Shown: positions 9,310 to 18,301 of the stretch, in pieces
How the letters are laid out: each line of letters starts with the position of its first letter
Numbering within the stretch: position 1 is the stretch's first letter
Assembly: GCA_000827265.1 (NCBI GenBank)
Contig: KN834826.1
Location: forward strand, 71,276-107,483
DNA: 36,208 bases
Direction: 5' to 3'
Origin: Collybiopsis luxurians FD-317 M1
Lineage: Eukaryota > Basidiomycota > Agaricomycetes > Agaricales > Omphalotaceae
Made by a program: the position numbers and the translations under genes
Notes under the pieces: model-generated
What the model saw: the letters and a program-made list of their open reading frames with translations, nothing else
Told to the model about the DNA's origin: nothing
Database searches by the model: none

Positions 9310-10377
9310 TTGCTCTATAGGAATTGTCAGCGACTCATAACCAATAAATTCTCACAAGTGAAGAAAAACTCACCTTCATCCCAGGGAATGAAACACACAA
9401 GTTCACCCCCCTCATCCTCATCATCCTCATCATCACTGTTGCTGCCTTTGCCCTTGCCTTTGCCCTCACCTGAAACACCTTTCTTCCAAGCTTCGAGTTG
9501 GTGTTTAACACGAACTTTAAGGTTGTTAATGGGAATTTACCACATTGCAGTTGAACCTGCATCACTGGGAGCTCCTGGTACTTTCAAGTGGACTGGCCAT
9601 ACAACTAAATAGACCTTCCACTTGGCACACATGTTGGCAAAGCTAGCCCCCAATGGAACTCTTGCAGATTGGACTCAGGATGCACTTCACCTAGATATAA
9701 CTCATTAATGTCCAGGAAATACCATTGAATTGTATTCAAATTGGGACCTACAAAGTAGTAATACCAATATATCTTTGAAAGCTGTATGCAACTAACTTTT
9801 CTGGTCCAAATAATGATCAATAAACTTTTGCTTCTCAGCTGGCAATAGGTTATCCTGCTGCAGTCACACATAATGAGTGTGAATCATAGTACCATAATCC
9901 ACACTCTGCACTTTCAAAGTGCTGGCATTCGCATTCCTCATCCCTTTGAAGAGCTCATCTCTCCCCCACTGCACTGCTTTGGCTGTAACAGGATCCACTA
10001 CCCACCCAAAGAAGCTCAGTCCATGAGTGTCATACATGAGAGTAGCCTAAAGTAGGAGAGCCCAGTGAGCATGAATGTCCTTCCAGAGGTAAGAGGAAAA
10101 GAAACAAAAACTTACACAGCCCAAAAATTTGCTACATAGTTTAGCCAAATGAGTTTCAGAGTAGCCTTCCACCTGTTCTTCAGAGGTGTGGTCATGCATC
10201 TTCTTCACATACCATTCATTCAGCTGCACTACATAATAATCCTTTTTCTTTTCTGGAAGATTGAGCACTTCTTTATCCACCTGCTGAATAGATGCCTGAA
10301 ATTTTTCCGGAGATTGTCCTGGTTGTTGTTTCCAATCCATGCCATCCTCGGCAACCATAAAGTGCTGGAACTATGGG
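9310..10377 (-). pseudogene. Conserved-looking core of unknown multi-exon gene
   Basis: Several exons join in frame through canonical short introns on the minus strand. The first runs from about 10377 (FQHFMVAEDGMDWKQQPGQ) to the donor at 10115. After a 69-bp intron (10047-10115) the next opens with TLMYDTHGLSFFGWVVDP and contains WGRDELFKGMRNANAST. After a 49-bp intron (9748-9796) a third contains LNTIQWYFLDINELYLGEV. Further on come a VVWPVHLKVPGAPSDAG block, a GKGKGKG run and an acidic DDEDDEDEGG patch before a GTGAGT donor near 9390. Two nonsense codons break it: TGA at 9864-9866 after MIHTHYV and TAA at 9537-9539 after TAMW. There is also one frame change near 9640. I do not recognise the family; the splice-consistent exons argue that it was once a real gene. 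Confidence 0.5.
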
Positions 10378-10418
10378 GCTCTTTGACAACCTCCCCTATG
10401 GCAGAGAAAACTGCTGCC

Positions 10419-12056
10419 TCACTTTTCCCATCCTCTTTGCCAGGGCTTTGATATGCCAGCAATAGTCAGTCTTGAGCTAAAGAGCCACTCCTTGTGCAAA
10501 GCACTGGCCTTGTTTTCACCCTCAGTGCTTACAGCTTTTACATTAAGTGTGTCTGCATCATCTTCCCCTTCATCATCAGCAACTGTTTCTATGGCATGCT
10601 CCTTGCCTTTTGTAGAGGATAAATGCCTTTCAGCAGGTGGGGAGTCTACACTCTGTTGGACTGGCTCATCTGGTGCTATGCCACTCCACTTCTCTTCCTC
10701 ATACTCTTCTTCTTCCTCTACAACCGGTAACTCCTTACTTTGCTTTTCATCCTCTTCTACCCCCACCAGTGAATCCTCTTCTTCCTCTTCATCCACTTCT
10801 ACTCCCACCAGCAAATCCTCTTCATCCACTCCATCCACTTCCCTAACTGGTGAAAGCAGTCCATGAGCTCCTAGGTGAGCTCCTACTGAGTGGTCTTCAA
10901 TGACATCAATATTGTTGTCAAATAAATGGCACACATCCCTTCTGCAAATCACTTTCTTGTCTGCCTCACACTGTGAAGTTTGACATTCTGGAGGACTTGG
11001 ACTGGTATCAGGCACAGGGCTAGACCCTATACTGTCGCCAGAAAAGGGCAGAGGCCTTGAAGGACCTGCCACAAGAGACAAGGGAGAATAGGACACTGCA
11101 CAATGTGAAGTTTGACATTCCAGGGGACTTGGACTGGTATCAGGCACAGGGCTCGACCCTAGTCTGTCATCAGGAAAAGGTGGATGCCTCAAAGGACCCA
11201 CCACAAGAGAAGAGGGAGGATAGGATGCTGCATGAGGCATTGGAGAGGGAGGTGAAGGAGGTGACACTGGTTGTAGTTTGTAGGCAAGTCTCCAAACCCT
11301 AGGAGGTGTTGGGGGTAACATTTTACCTTCCCAAATAGCATTGTACTTGCCAATTAGACTGTTGACAACCATAATGTGTAGATCTTCCCTATTGTTAAGC
11401 TGAACAACAGTAGCGGACAGTGTCAAAGGTGGAAGTCTGTCTTGTTTGTTAAAATGTACAGTGACAGTGTTCATTTGCTGAGGATGGTGGGACCATGCAC
11501 TGATTCTCCAGCCACACATAAGGCCAAATAAACTGTGGCTTACAATGTATTCCCCATCTCCAGGTTTGCCAGTCTTTGGACTACATAGTTCAGATTTGGG
11601 AGACATGAGAACATCCCACTGATGAGGACTTCCTTCAGTAAAGGGATCATTTGTGAGCAATTTTGGGGGTAGGGAGATATCAGGGGTGAACAGTTGTTCT
11701 ACAGAGGCCAGCAATTTGCAAAACATGTCAGTGTCATGCACAAGGGTGGGGGGTTGAGGACTGTGGTTGGAAGATGGTGCTTCTATTACAAAATTATTGC
11801 CAAGGGTTGTGGACTCATTGGTAGTGGGATGGGAAATGTGGTTGGAGGATGGTGTTTCTATTCCAAAATTATTGCCAAGGGTCATGGACTCATTGGTAAC
11901 TGGTTGAGAATGAAGTGGAGGTGCTTCTGGAAATGGAGGTCCTGTTGGAAGGGTGTCATTGATCATTATCAACAGGAGAGGGAGAGGGATGGAATGAGAA
12001 TGAGGGGGACAAGAAGCAGAATATTCCTGGGTGTGCATGGAGTGCATGCCCAGCAT
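10419..12056 (-). CDS. 545-codon Pro/Ser- and Glu-rich unknown protein, N-terminal exon
   Basis: The longest open frame in the window, uninterrupted over 1.6 kb. The N-terminal 270 residues are proline/serine-rich with a folded-looking middle (about residues 125-265, including GEYIVSHSLFGLMCGWRISAW). Residues about 270-360 contain two 44-residue repeats with SSPVPDTSPSP. The last third is strongly acidic (VDEEEEEDSLVG, VVEEEEEYEEEK), suggesting a disordered charged region. It lies just upstream of, and on the same strand as, the multi-exon core at 9310-10377, so the two are probably one gene. The start shown is only the first possible ATG; an earlier exon may exist at 12214-12582. Intact frame here contrasts with nonsense codons downstream. 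Family unknown. Confidence 0.5.
   Translation of the reverse strand: MLGMHSMHTQEYSASCPPHSHSIPLPLLLIMINDTLPTGPPFPEAPPLHSQPVTNESMTLGNNFGIETPSSNHISHPTTNESTTLGNNFVIEAPSSNHSPQPPTLVHDTDMFCKLLASVEQLFTPDISLPPKLLTNDPFTEGSPHQWDVLMSPKSELCSPKTGKPGDGEYIVSHSLFGLMCGWRISAWSHHPQQMNTVTVHFNKQDRLPPLTLSATVVQLNNREDLHIMVVNSLIGKYNAIWEGKMLPPTPPRVWRLAYKLQPVSPPSPPSPMPHAASYPPSSLVVGPLRHPPFPDDRLGSSPVPDTSPSPLECQTSHCAVSYSPLSLVAGPSRPLPFSGDSIGSSPVPDTSPSPPECQTSQCEADKKVICRRDVCHLFDNNIDVIEDHSVGAHLGAHGLLSPVREVDGVDEEDLLVGVEVDEEEEEDSLVGVEEDEKQSKELPVVEEEEEYEEEKWSGIAPDEPVQQSVDSPPAERHLSSTKGKEHAIETVADDEGEDDADTLNVKAVSTEGENKASALHKEWLFSSRLTIAGISKPWQRGWEK
10972..11235 (-). repeat. Two 132-bp direct repeats inside the unknown frame
   Basis: TGTGAAGTTTGACATTC begins at 10972 and again at 11104, and similarity extends through the whole 132 bp. 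132 bp is 44 codons, so the duplication keeps the reading frame. The copies differ at scattered positions, many leaving the residue unchanged. Confidence 0.85.
11762..11911 (-). repeat. Two 75-bp direct repeats inside the unknown frame
   Basis: TGTGGTTGGAAGATGGTG at 11762 recurs at 11837. The 75-bp period equals 25 codons, giving two copies of a TLGNNFxIExPSSNH peptide. Confidence 0.85.
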
Positions 12057-12213
12057 GAGAGGGAGTGCCTGTTTGCACAGTTTTCAGAGGTGTTTGGCTA
12101 AATCTATAATGATGGAGTTAGACTAACTGCATGTTTAAATTTTTTGCAATAACTGACTGACAAATTTCACATTATTACCTGTTATTACCTTTAGATAGAT
12201 TCACAACATCTAC

Positions 12214-12582
12214 TCAATTGACCTGAACTTCTGGACTGTCCAGGGTGGCAGAAGCACCTGCATCACCAGCTCCAGGTTCCGCATCATGATTATTGAGTTC
12301 AATATCCACAACTGCAGTCTTTTCTGGATTTGCAGTGGCGGCTTGAGTGTGCAAGGTACTAGATTGTTCGCTAGCCATGGTATTCATAACTGGTGCTCTC
12401 TGTGGAACCAATATTGAGACATGGTCCATAATGAGGCAAATTTTGTGTTTCAATGAAGGTATCATTTCCTGTGCAGCTTCTAGTTGGGTAGGGACCATGG
12501 ATCCAGATTGAGCTTGTGCCTTTGCACTTTGAGTTCTGGCATTCATGATAGCTGCAGTTTTGGCTTGTGAGTGAGTATTCAT
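12214..12582 (-). CDS. 122-codon hypothetical frame upstream of the unknown gene
   Basis: Open frame with an ATG and hydrophilic, alanine/glutamine-rich composition (QAKTAAIMNARTQSAKAQAQ). A C-terminal acidic segment ends in SPEVQVN. It lies 158 bp upstream of the 545-codon frame on the same strand, a distance compatible with an intron, but no convincing donor/acceptor pair was found. It may be the first exon of that gene or a separate small frame. Confidence 0.35.
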   Translation of the reverse strand: MNTHSQAKTAAIMNARTQSAKAQAQSGSMVPTQLEAAQEMIPSLKHKICLIMDHVSILVPQRAPVMNTMASEQSSTLHTQAATANPEKTAVVDIELNNHDAEPGAGDAGASATLDSPEVQVN

Positions 12583-13040
12583 TGTAATGTGTTGTCAAAT
12601 GTGGTATATTGCAATGGATTTGGGTGAGCAATGAGAGGTGCAGAGGAAAGGCAAAAAGTAACACTGGGTGCTGGCTATTAAAAAAAGAACAAGAATTAAT
12701 AACAAAAAGATTTTTGTTTTGGGCATTGTCCTTGATTTACCTGGATAAAGCTGCCCAAATAGCAATTATTCACTGTAATTTAATATCATTGTACATGTTT
12801 GATCTTGTATTCACAACTAAAGTCAACCATTGCCTTCACTGTAGTTAGGACCCATCCCAATTTTTTACACTTCTACTTACCAATTTACCAATATGGCCCT
12901 TTAATATTTCTTCTTATCTAAAGTACAAGGACAAGAGATTCCACAAAACTGATGGATACACACATCTGAACTGCAGAATAATCATGCAATTAAGGTACAA
13001 TAAACCAGTGGTTGCTGCGGGGATAAACAAATCCCAATGT
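12583..13040. other. Non-coding spacer
   Basis: AT-rich DNA between the minus-strand unknown gene and the plus-strand retroelement promoter. A divergent promoter region is plausible from the layout. No gene is visible. Confidence 0.35.
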
Positions 13041-13150
13041 ACTGCACATCAGTACTGCGCATTGGCACTGAGTCCAGTACTGGTGACAGTACTGCACATT
13101 GATGCTGCACCCAGAACTGCATTGTTTACAGGGTAGAAGGGTATATAAGT
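13041..13150 (+). promoter_or_regulatory. LTR-type promoter with three CAGTACTG palindromes and TATA box
   Basis: CAGTACTG palindromes sit at 13050-13057, 13075-13082 and 13087-13094, followed by a TATATAAG box at 13142-13149. The TATA is about 600 bp before the first Gag frame, similar to the TATA-to-Gag spacing of the minus-strand element (about 540 bp). This fits a U3 region followed by R-U5 and leader. LTR edges and a primer-binding site were not identified. Confidence 0.5.
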
Positions 13151-13740
13151 GGCTGGGATTCCTCTGGAACCCCAGCTCATATATTTTGTCATACATACAT
13201 CTATTACTTTTTCCTTTTACTTACTTCTAAGCTTCCTCAAAATTGTCCAAACAATTCCAATCCTCTATTGCCTACCATTGTTGATATTGCACCATCAACA
13301 ATTCATTAATTCTACTATTGAACTTTTGTACTCATAAGAGTATATCACTGAGTAGCCCATACCAATATCAGTCACACAAATCTAACACTTACTAAGTCAA
13401 CCAACTTGAGCAATACCCACTTTCTTGGCCCCAAAATATTGCCATTGCCTACATAACACAACATCCCTGCATTGATATCACAACACATTAAGGTTTGTAT
13501 AGATTGAAGTTAGGTCATAACATAATATATGAGCTTGCCATCTAGACAATGGTAACAACTACAGAGACTTGAACAAACACAGAACATGAAAACACAGATT
13601 ATATAACAAACAATGAGATGATGGTGATACTCTTGCAACTCTCAAGTACTGCCTACATCTGATAGCAACCCCCCAAACTGACATTGAAGCTCCAGTACCA
13701 GAGACATCAGGTACTCTAATCCACCTTCATTCAGCCACAA
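13151..13740 (+). other. Probable R-U5/leader of the + strand retroelement
   Basis: A pyrimidine-rich segment (CTATTACTTTTTCC and following) just downstream of the TATA box, then AT-rich DNA to the first Gag codons. No second LTR copy exists in the window to define its borders. Confidence 0.35.
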
Positions 13741-16700
13741 ATGAGGATTGTCAAGCCTGTTGGGAACAGTCAGACAGGGGTATGGGAACAGGGATAGGGG
13801 GATACCAGAACCTACATGTAGTCAACCTGCTATGCCACACAACAATGTGAATCAGTCTGGGAAGCCAACAAAACAGATGTCAAAAGACTACAAGCATGGG
13901 GACAATACCAGTCAAATGACTCATTTGGAACTGTCTCCCTCATTAAATCCATGGAATGGACAATTCCCTCCTTGGAATTTTGAAAGAGTAGAGATGCTGG
14001 AAGGGATGCCGGTGTTGTCAGTGCAAGCTGAATTAGCGATATAACCACAAAAACAATACCATTGCCAGCAACATGGATTGAACCAAGAGGGAACCAATAT
14101 CAGCCTTCCAATGATGAAGTGCCTGTGAACTCATGGGGGATGTACGGAGAGCCTGTAAAAGATGGAGCATCATTAAGATGCCAAGAAACCAAACTAGGGG
14201 GAATGGGCTGTCAATTTTCCATACAACCAAATTATCAAAGAGATGTAAATATGCACTGAAGAATGATGGAGGATGTTTTCAATCACCAAACCTTTAACAT
14301 GCTGGAAACAGTAAGACAAGGGTGAGCAAATACACCCCCTCCACCATTGGAATATAATGACGACAAACATGTATTCATATGGAATGTATATGAACATTCA
14401 AGAAGGTTGTTGGAGGGCCTAGAGATAGTGGATGATGTAGAAATTTCGGAAAATGACTGGATCCAATTAGAAAGGGGATTGGACAGGTTAACAGGAGAAG
14501 AAATACCTATGGATATATGATGATACTTCAAGCAAGACACAAACTTGCTACAAGAATTTGATGACCTGAGGAGGTTAGTAAATAGTCAAATTATACAACA
14601 AGTATATCCAAATAAAGATTACTGAGAATGGAAAAAACCCACAGCAGAGAGAATTTAAAATGTAAAAAGCAGGAAAGAAAAGCCTGCAAGTCCATCCTCT
14701 ATGTCATTCACTAGTATTCTAATGCCTAATGAAATAGAAGTTAGGATTGAGGTTGGCAAAGGGAACAACCAGAGGGACAACATTGATAACATGAGCATTG
14801 AAGAGCTGAAAGTGTTAATAGAAAATTTACATACTGACAAGTTACAACCCCTGAACTTTCACAAAAATACCCAGAATACCCCTCAAAATGCACCTCCAAT
14901 GTGCACTATCCAAACCCTCAAATACTGGGACAGTCATAGAGAAGGAAGGTCACCTGAAGTAACCGAAGGGAGAAATATGGAAATCTTTGTAACAGTACCA
15001 GAAGTTATGAGAGCTTTCAACCAAGAGTGGGACATCAAATGCAAGGAATATTGATACACCTTGACCCTGACTATGTTGGCAAAACAAGTCAAAGAATGAG
15101 GCTGTGGTGGTAGGGATGGAAAGAGTGAAGCAGCAAGCAAGTATGACAACTGCACTGCCTCATGAGGTGAAAAAAACAAGATCAGATGGTAATCAATCCA
15201 CAATCAACAGTTCCTCCAATCAACCCACAATAGGTAAAGACAAGCAGCTACAAAGATGCCAAGCAAAAGGTAAATTTAAAGAAATTATAAATACTAATGA
15301 TGTGCAGGACATAACCCAGAAAGGTAATTTGGGAACTTCCTCTATTCAAACTGACAATTTACAGAAAGTATCAGAGCATAGTAAAAATGAAAAAGGAAAA
15401 CTACCCATATGGAAATCCAACATGCATACACCCACTGCTCATGACCCTAGCCCTTGTCCAAAATTAACAAATATAACACAACTTGCTGGACTATTAACAG
15501 AAAACAATTTCTATAACCAACAGCCCAACTCCACCCCATTATCTAAGTCAAAAAATAATACAAGGACAACATTGTTCAACCCAAATAATGGCATTTTCCA
15601 GGAAATCCCACACAGAAAACCCAATGGATTGGAATGGAGGAACAAGGGAGAACATAGTGTTTTAAGAAATGAAGGAGGAGATAATAAACCTCCATCCTCA
15701 TACATGCCAGTACAAGAAGAATATACAGGGAGATACCAATCTCAAGGACCACAAGGGCCCCAAGGATATCAGGGACCACCAGGACCACAAGGGTCACAAG
15801 GCCAAAGGGGACCACCTGGACCACCTGGTGGACCACCAGGAGGGGGATATTCTATAACTGGACCTCCAGGGCCTCCAGGGCCTCCAGGACCTCCAGGACC
15901 ACAAGGCCCCATAGGAGAATCAAATTGTAATGGCAATAGCAATCATGAAGAAAAAGATTCTATAGCCTGGGAATCTAAATTGGAAATATGGAAACTGGAA
16001 CCTTTTAATGGGACCAATTGCAAACTTTGGAGAACCTTTGTTTCAAATTGTTATAGGATGTTCACTGCCAAGCCCACAATCTATAAGTCTGATAATGCTA
16101 GAGTAACATATGCAGCCTCATGACTTACTGGTACTGCAGGAAGGTATTACCAAAACCTAGTTGAAAGGGAGATAAGGAACTATGAATACATACTGGCACT
16201 ATATGATTGGGATTCATTTTTGTAAAGGTTTAGTGCCCTATTTGGACTGCATGATGAGAAATTTCATGCACAAGCCTCCCTAGAATCCATAGTACAGCAG
16301 TCTGATGAGACATTTGCAGACTTCCTTGTCAGATTCCAGGACACAGCAAAAAAGACACAATATAACAATGATGCACTACATTGGAGGATGATCAAGCAGA
16401 TTATAAAGGATTTGAGATCAAGACTCACATTAGTAGGCAGAATCCCACCAACACTTGAACAATTAACAACTAGGTTAATAGAGTTAGATGGTGCTAGAGA
16501 AGATTTTATTGAAGCAGGAATTGCACCAGTCTACAATAGTTGGGGAACAAATAATAATCCCTCCAGAGGTTCAATAGAAAGAAGAACAGAGAATAATACA
16601 CAGGCACCAAAATCCAATAATAGAAACTATCAAGGTGGTCAGAACAACCCACCAAAGCAGACTACACAAGGTCGTGCAACTTTTACCAATACACTTACAC

Positions 16701-17032
16701 CAGAGGAAAGGGAAAGAAGAAGGACTCTCAAACTCTGTTATGAATGTGGTAAACCAGGCCACTATGGTAGAAATTGTGAGGAAAAGGAAAAGGGGAATAT
16801 AGCATTGTGTGGAGCTGAGATTGACAGTTCATGTGCCTGTGACAACTGTCTAGAAAATGAATCTATAACAGGCCCAACAAATGACAATGACAGTGAAGTA
16901 TATGGGCATGCTGCATTCAATATAGAAGATGACTATGATGATGAGGTCAGAATGTTATTAGAAATTGGGAATGAAGGAGGACTAGAAATAACTGATATAT
17001 CTGATTTGGAAAAAGAAGAGTTGAACCAGTGA
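13741..17032 (+). pseudogene. LTR-retrotransposon Gag with collagen-like segment (+ strand)
   Basis: Gag builds the virus-like particle of LTR retrotransposons. A long, interrupted N-terminal region (13741-15100) precedes a continuous frame from 15104. That frame holds a Pro/Asn-rich stretch, a collagen-like Gly-X-Y run (15746-15915), then the Gag core ([14 protein letters not shown] through FADFLVRFQDTA), as in Ty3-type Gags. A CCHC zinc knuckle follows (CYECGKPGHYGRNC, near 16736-16777), then an acidic tail ending at 17032. Two in-frame stops break the core: TGA 16121-16123 before LTGTAGRYY and TAA 16223-16225 before RFSALFGL. The frame 15104-17032 is otherwise maintained. Retropepsin remains follow. 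Confidence 0.85.
15746..15915 (+). other. Collagen-like Gly-X-Y segment within Gag
   Basis: About 57 residues of mostly GPP/GPQ triplets ([15 protein letters not shown] and so on), broken once by [10 protein letters not shown]. It stands between a disordered N-terminal part and the Gag core. Gly-X-Y repeats of this length can form a triple helix in collagen-like proteins; whether they do so in a Gag is inference. Confidence 0.9.
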
Positions 17033-17155
17033 TCTGGGCATTGAGTTCAACTAATACTTCCTTGGAATCCCTAAGAGGGATGCATAATAAGGTATCCCAA
17101 TAAATTCCAAAGCAGAACAATCCTTCATCATAACTAGCAAACTTTGGGTAAATCC

Positions 17156-17163
17156 CAAAGAAG
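17156..17163. repeat. Target-site duplication, left copy
   Basis: CAAAGAAG, identical to 17686-17693, directly flanking the MITE. Eight base pairs is the standard duplication length of hAT-superfamily transposases. Confidence 0.85.
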
Positions 17164-17685
17164 TAGTGTTGGGCTGGGGTCAGGTTCGGGACTCTAAATC
17201 CTGACCCAACCTGAACCTGACTCATGACCTGGACCTGAAGAGTCAGGTCCCGGGTACCTGACTTTACTGCACTCAGGTCATTGCTAAGGTCACAGAACAA
17301 TCAATTGAATATATTCCTAATGTTCATTGATTGTACTGTGACCATATACTATATGGTATTTTTCAATTTCAATTGCACAAACTCACATACTATATGTGTT
17401 TGTGCAATTGAAATGAAAAATATAATGCTGGTGCTCACAATCAAAATTGAAGGCTATGATGTAATGAGATTGGGTTGAAATCTCATTACATCATAGTCTT
17501 CAACTCAACTAGAAGAACATTTTATGAGCAGTTGTCCCTCTTTTATAAAGAAAACATTACTCAACACTGCACCAGCCAGGTCATCTCAGGTCATCTCAGG
17601 TCAGTCAGGTCAGTGTCAGGTTGAATATTGTGACCTGACCCAACCTGAAACCCAATGTGACCCGACTGACCTGAGCCCATCACTA
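17164..17685. mobile_element. 522-bp hAT-type MITE with stacked hairpins
   Basis: Terminal inverted repeats TAGTGTTGGGCT (left) and TAGTGATGGGCT (right, reverse complement) match at 11 of 12 positions and have the TAGTG-type ends usual for hAT elements. A perfect 8-bp duplication CAAAGAAG flanks it. Sub-terminal CAGGTCA/TGACCTG repeats occur in both orientations. Two large internal hairpins are seen: 17359-17382 with 17398-17421, and 17448-17471 with 17479-17502 (23 of 24 bases pair, 7-nt loop). It has no coding capacity, so it would need a hAT transposase in trans. The insertion site lies in the retroelement protease region; excising it leaves one duplication and a continuous frame there. 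Confidence 0.88.
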
Positions 17686-17693
17686 CAAAGAAG
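17686..17693. repeat. Target-site duplication, right copy
   Basis: CAAAGAAG, the right-hand partner of 17156-17163. Confidence 0.85.
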
Positions 17694-18083
17694 TACCAAC
17701 ATTAATTGACTCAGGAGCCTCAAAATTTGTTCATTGACATTGACTTGGCTGCAAAATATTCAAAAAATATACATAAACTAAGGAGGCCAATCCCATTGAC
17801 CCTCTTTGATGGAAATCCAACCTCTTCTGGAAACATCACACACAAATTTATTACCAGTCTAAATTTGAAAATGGCACAGAAACAAAAGAAGAACTATTAA
17901 TAACTTGCCTTCATCCCTCAGCACAAGTAGTGCTGGGCCTGCTAAGGCTGAGAAGACACAATCGAGCTATTGATTGGAAAGAACTCACATTAACATTGAA
18001 GGAACAGTAGCAGCAATAGTCACAGACAAGATACCTATAGCAGGTATAGAAAGAGAAATGAATTACCAAATCAGTACCCAATT

Positions 18084-18301
18084 ATGGCAAATGAGGAGGA
18101 TAATTCAGTACAGATAAGCTTAGTAGGGGCACAAGGGTTTAGGGATCTAATGGAAGAAGGGTATGAAACATATGTACTGTATGTGCAACCCTTAGGGGAA
18201 GAAACAGATTCTCTCAGGGGATCATTTACTGAAGGACCCAGAATCTCTGGGGTTGGGGCAAAGGATGAAACACATGAGGTCATGAAAATGCATGTACCTC
18301 A
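18084..18301 (+). pseudogene. Linker between protease and reverse transcriptase, truncated
   Basis: A frame beginning MANEEDNSVQISLVGAQGF and ending MKMHVPQE. In Ty3-type polyproteins an acidic VPxE phrase commonly stands just before the reverse transcriptase. The sequence changes to the antisense of the other element at about 18300, so the reverse transcriptase never begins. Identification is by position and this phrase only. Confidence 0.45.

Larger units (their letters stand above)
17033..18010 (+). pseudogene. Retropepsin-like protease remnant, split by a MITE
   Basis: The aspartic protease that matures Gag-Pol in Ty3-type elements. Upstream of the MITE the frame reads SKLWVNPKEV; downstream it continues PTLIDSGAS, the active-site DSGA motif (about 17698-17724). 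A one-base slip follows, then IDIDLAAKYSKN and a flap-like FDGNPTSSG. Further on, VVLGLLRLRRHNRAIDWKEL matches the conserved block after the protease. Stops at 17898 and 18009 end it. The 522-bp MITE lies four codons before the catalytic Asp. Confidence 0.75.

Noticed and set aside
9265..9866. TGA read as tryptophan (altered genetic code)
   Set aside because: Some TGA codons fall at expected Trp positions, but TAG does so as well in the Msb1-like gene, other TGAs do not, and TGG is used normally in the chitosanase.
10453..10866. Serine-rich + strand frame
   Set aside because: It is the antisense of the acidic Glu-rich part of the 545-codon minus-strand frame.
16121..16225. Programmed stop read-through in Gag
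   Set aside because: Two stops within 100 bp inside the Gag core, not at a Gag-Pol border, fit decay better than recoding.
17156..17695. 9-bp target duplication AAAGAAGTA
   Set aside because: This string is also repeated, but taking CAAAGAAG (8 bp) lets both ends of the element begin with TAGTG inverted repeats, the hAT pattern.
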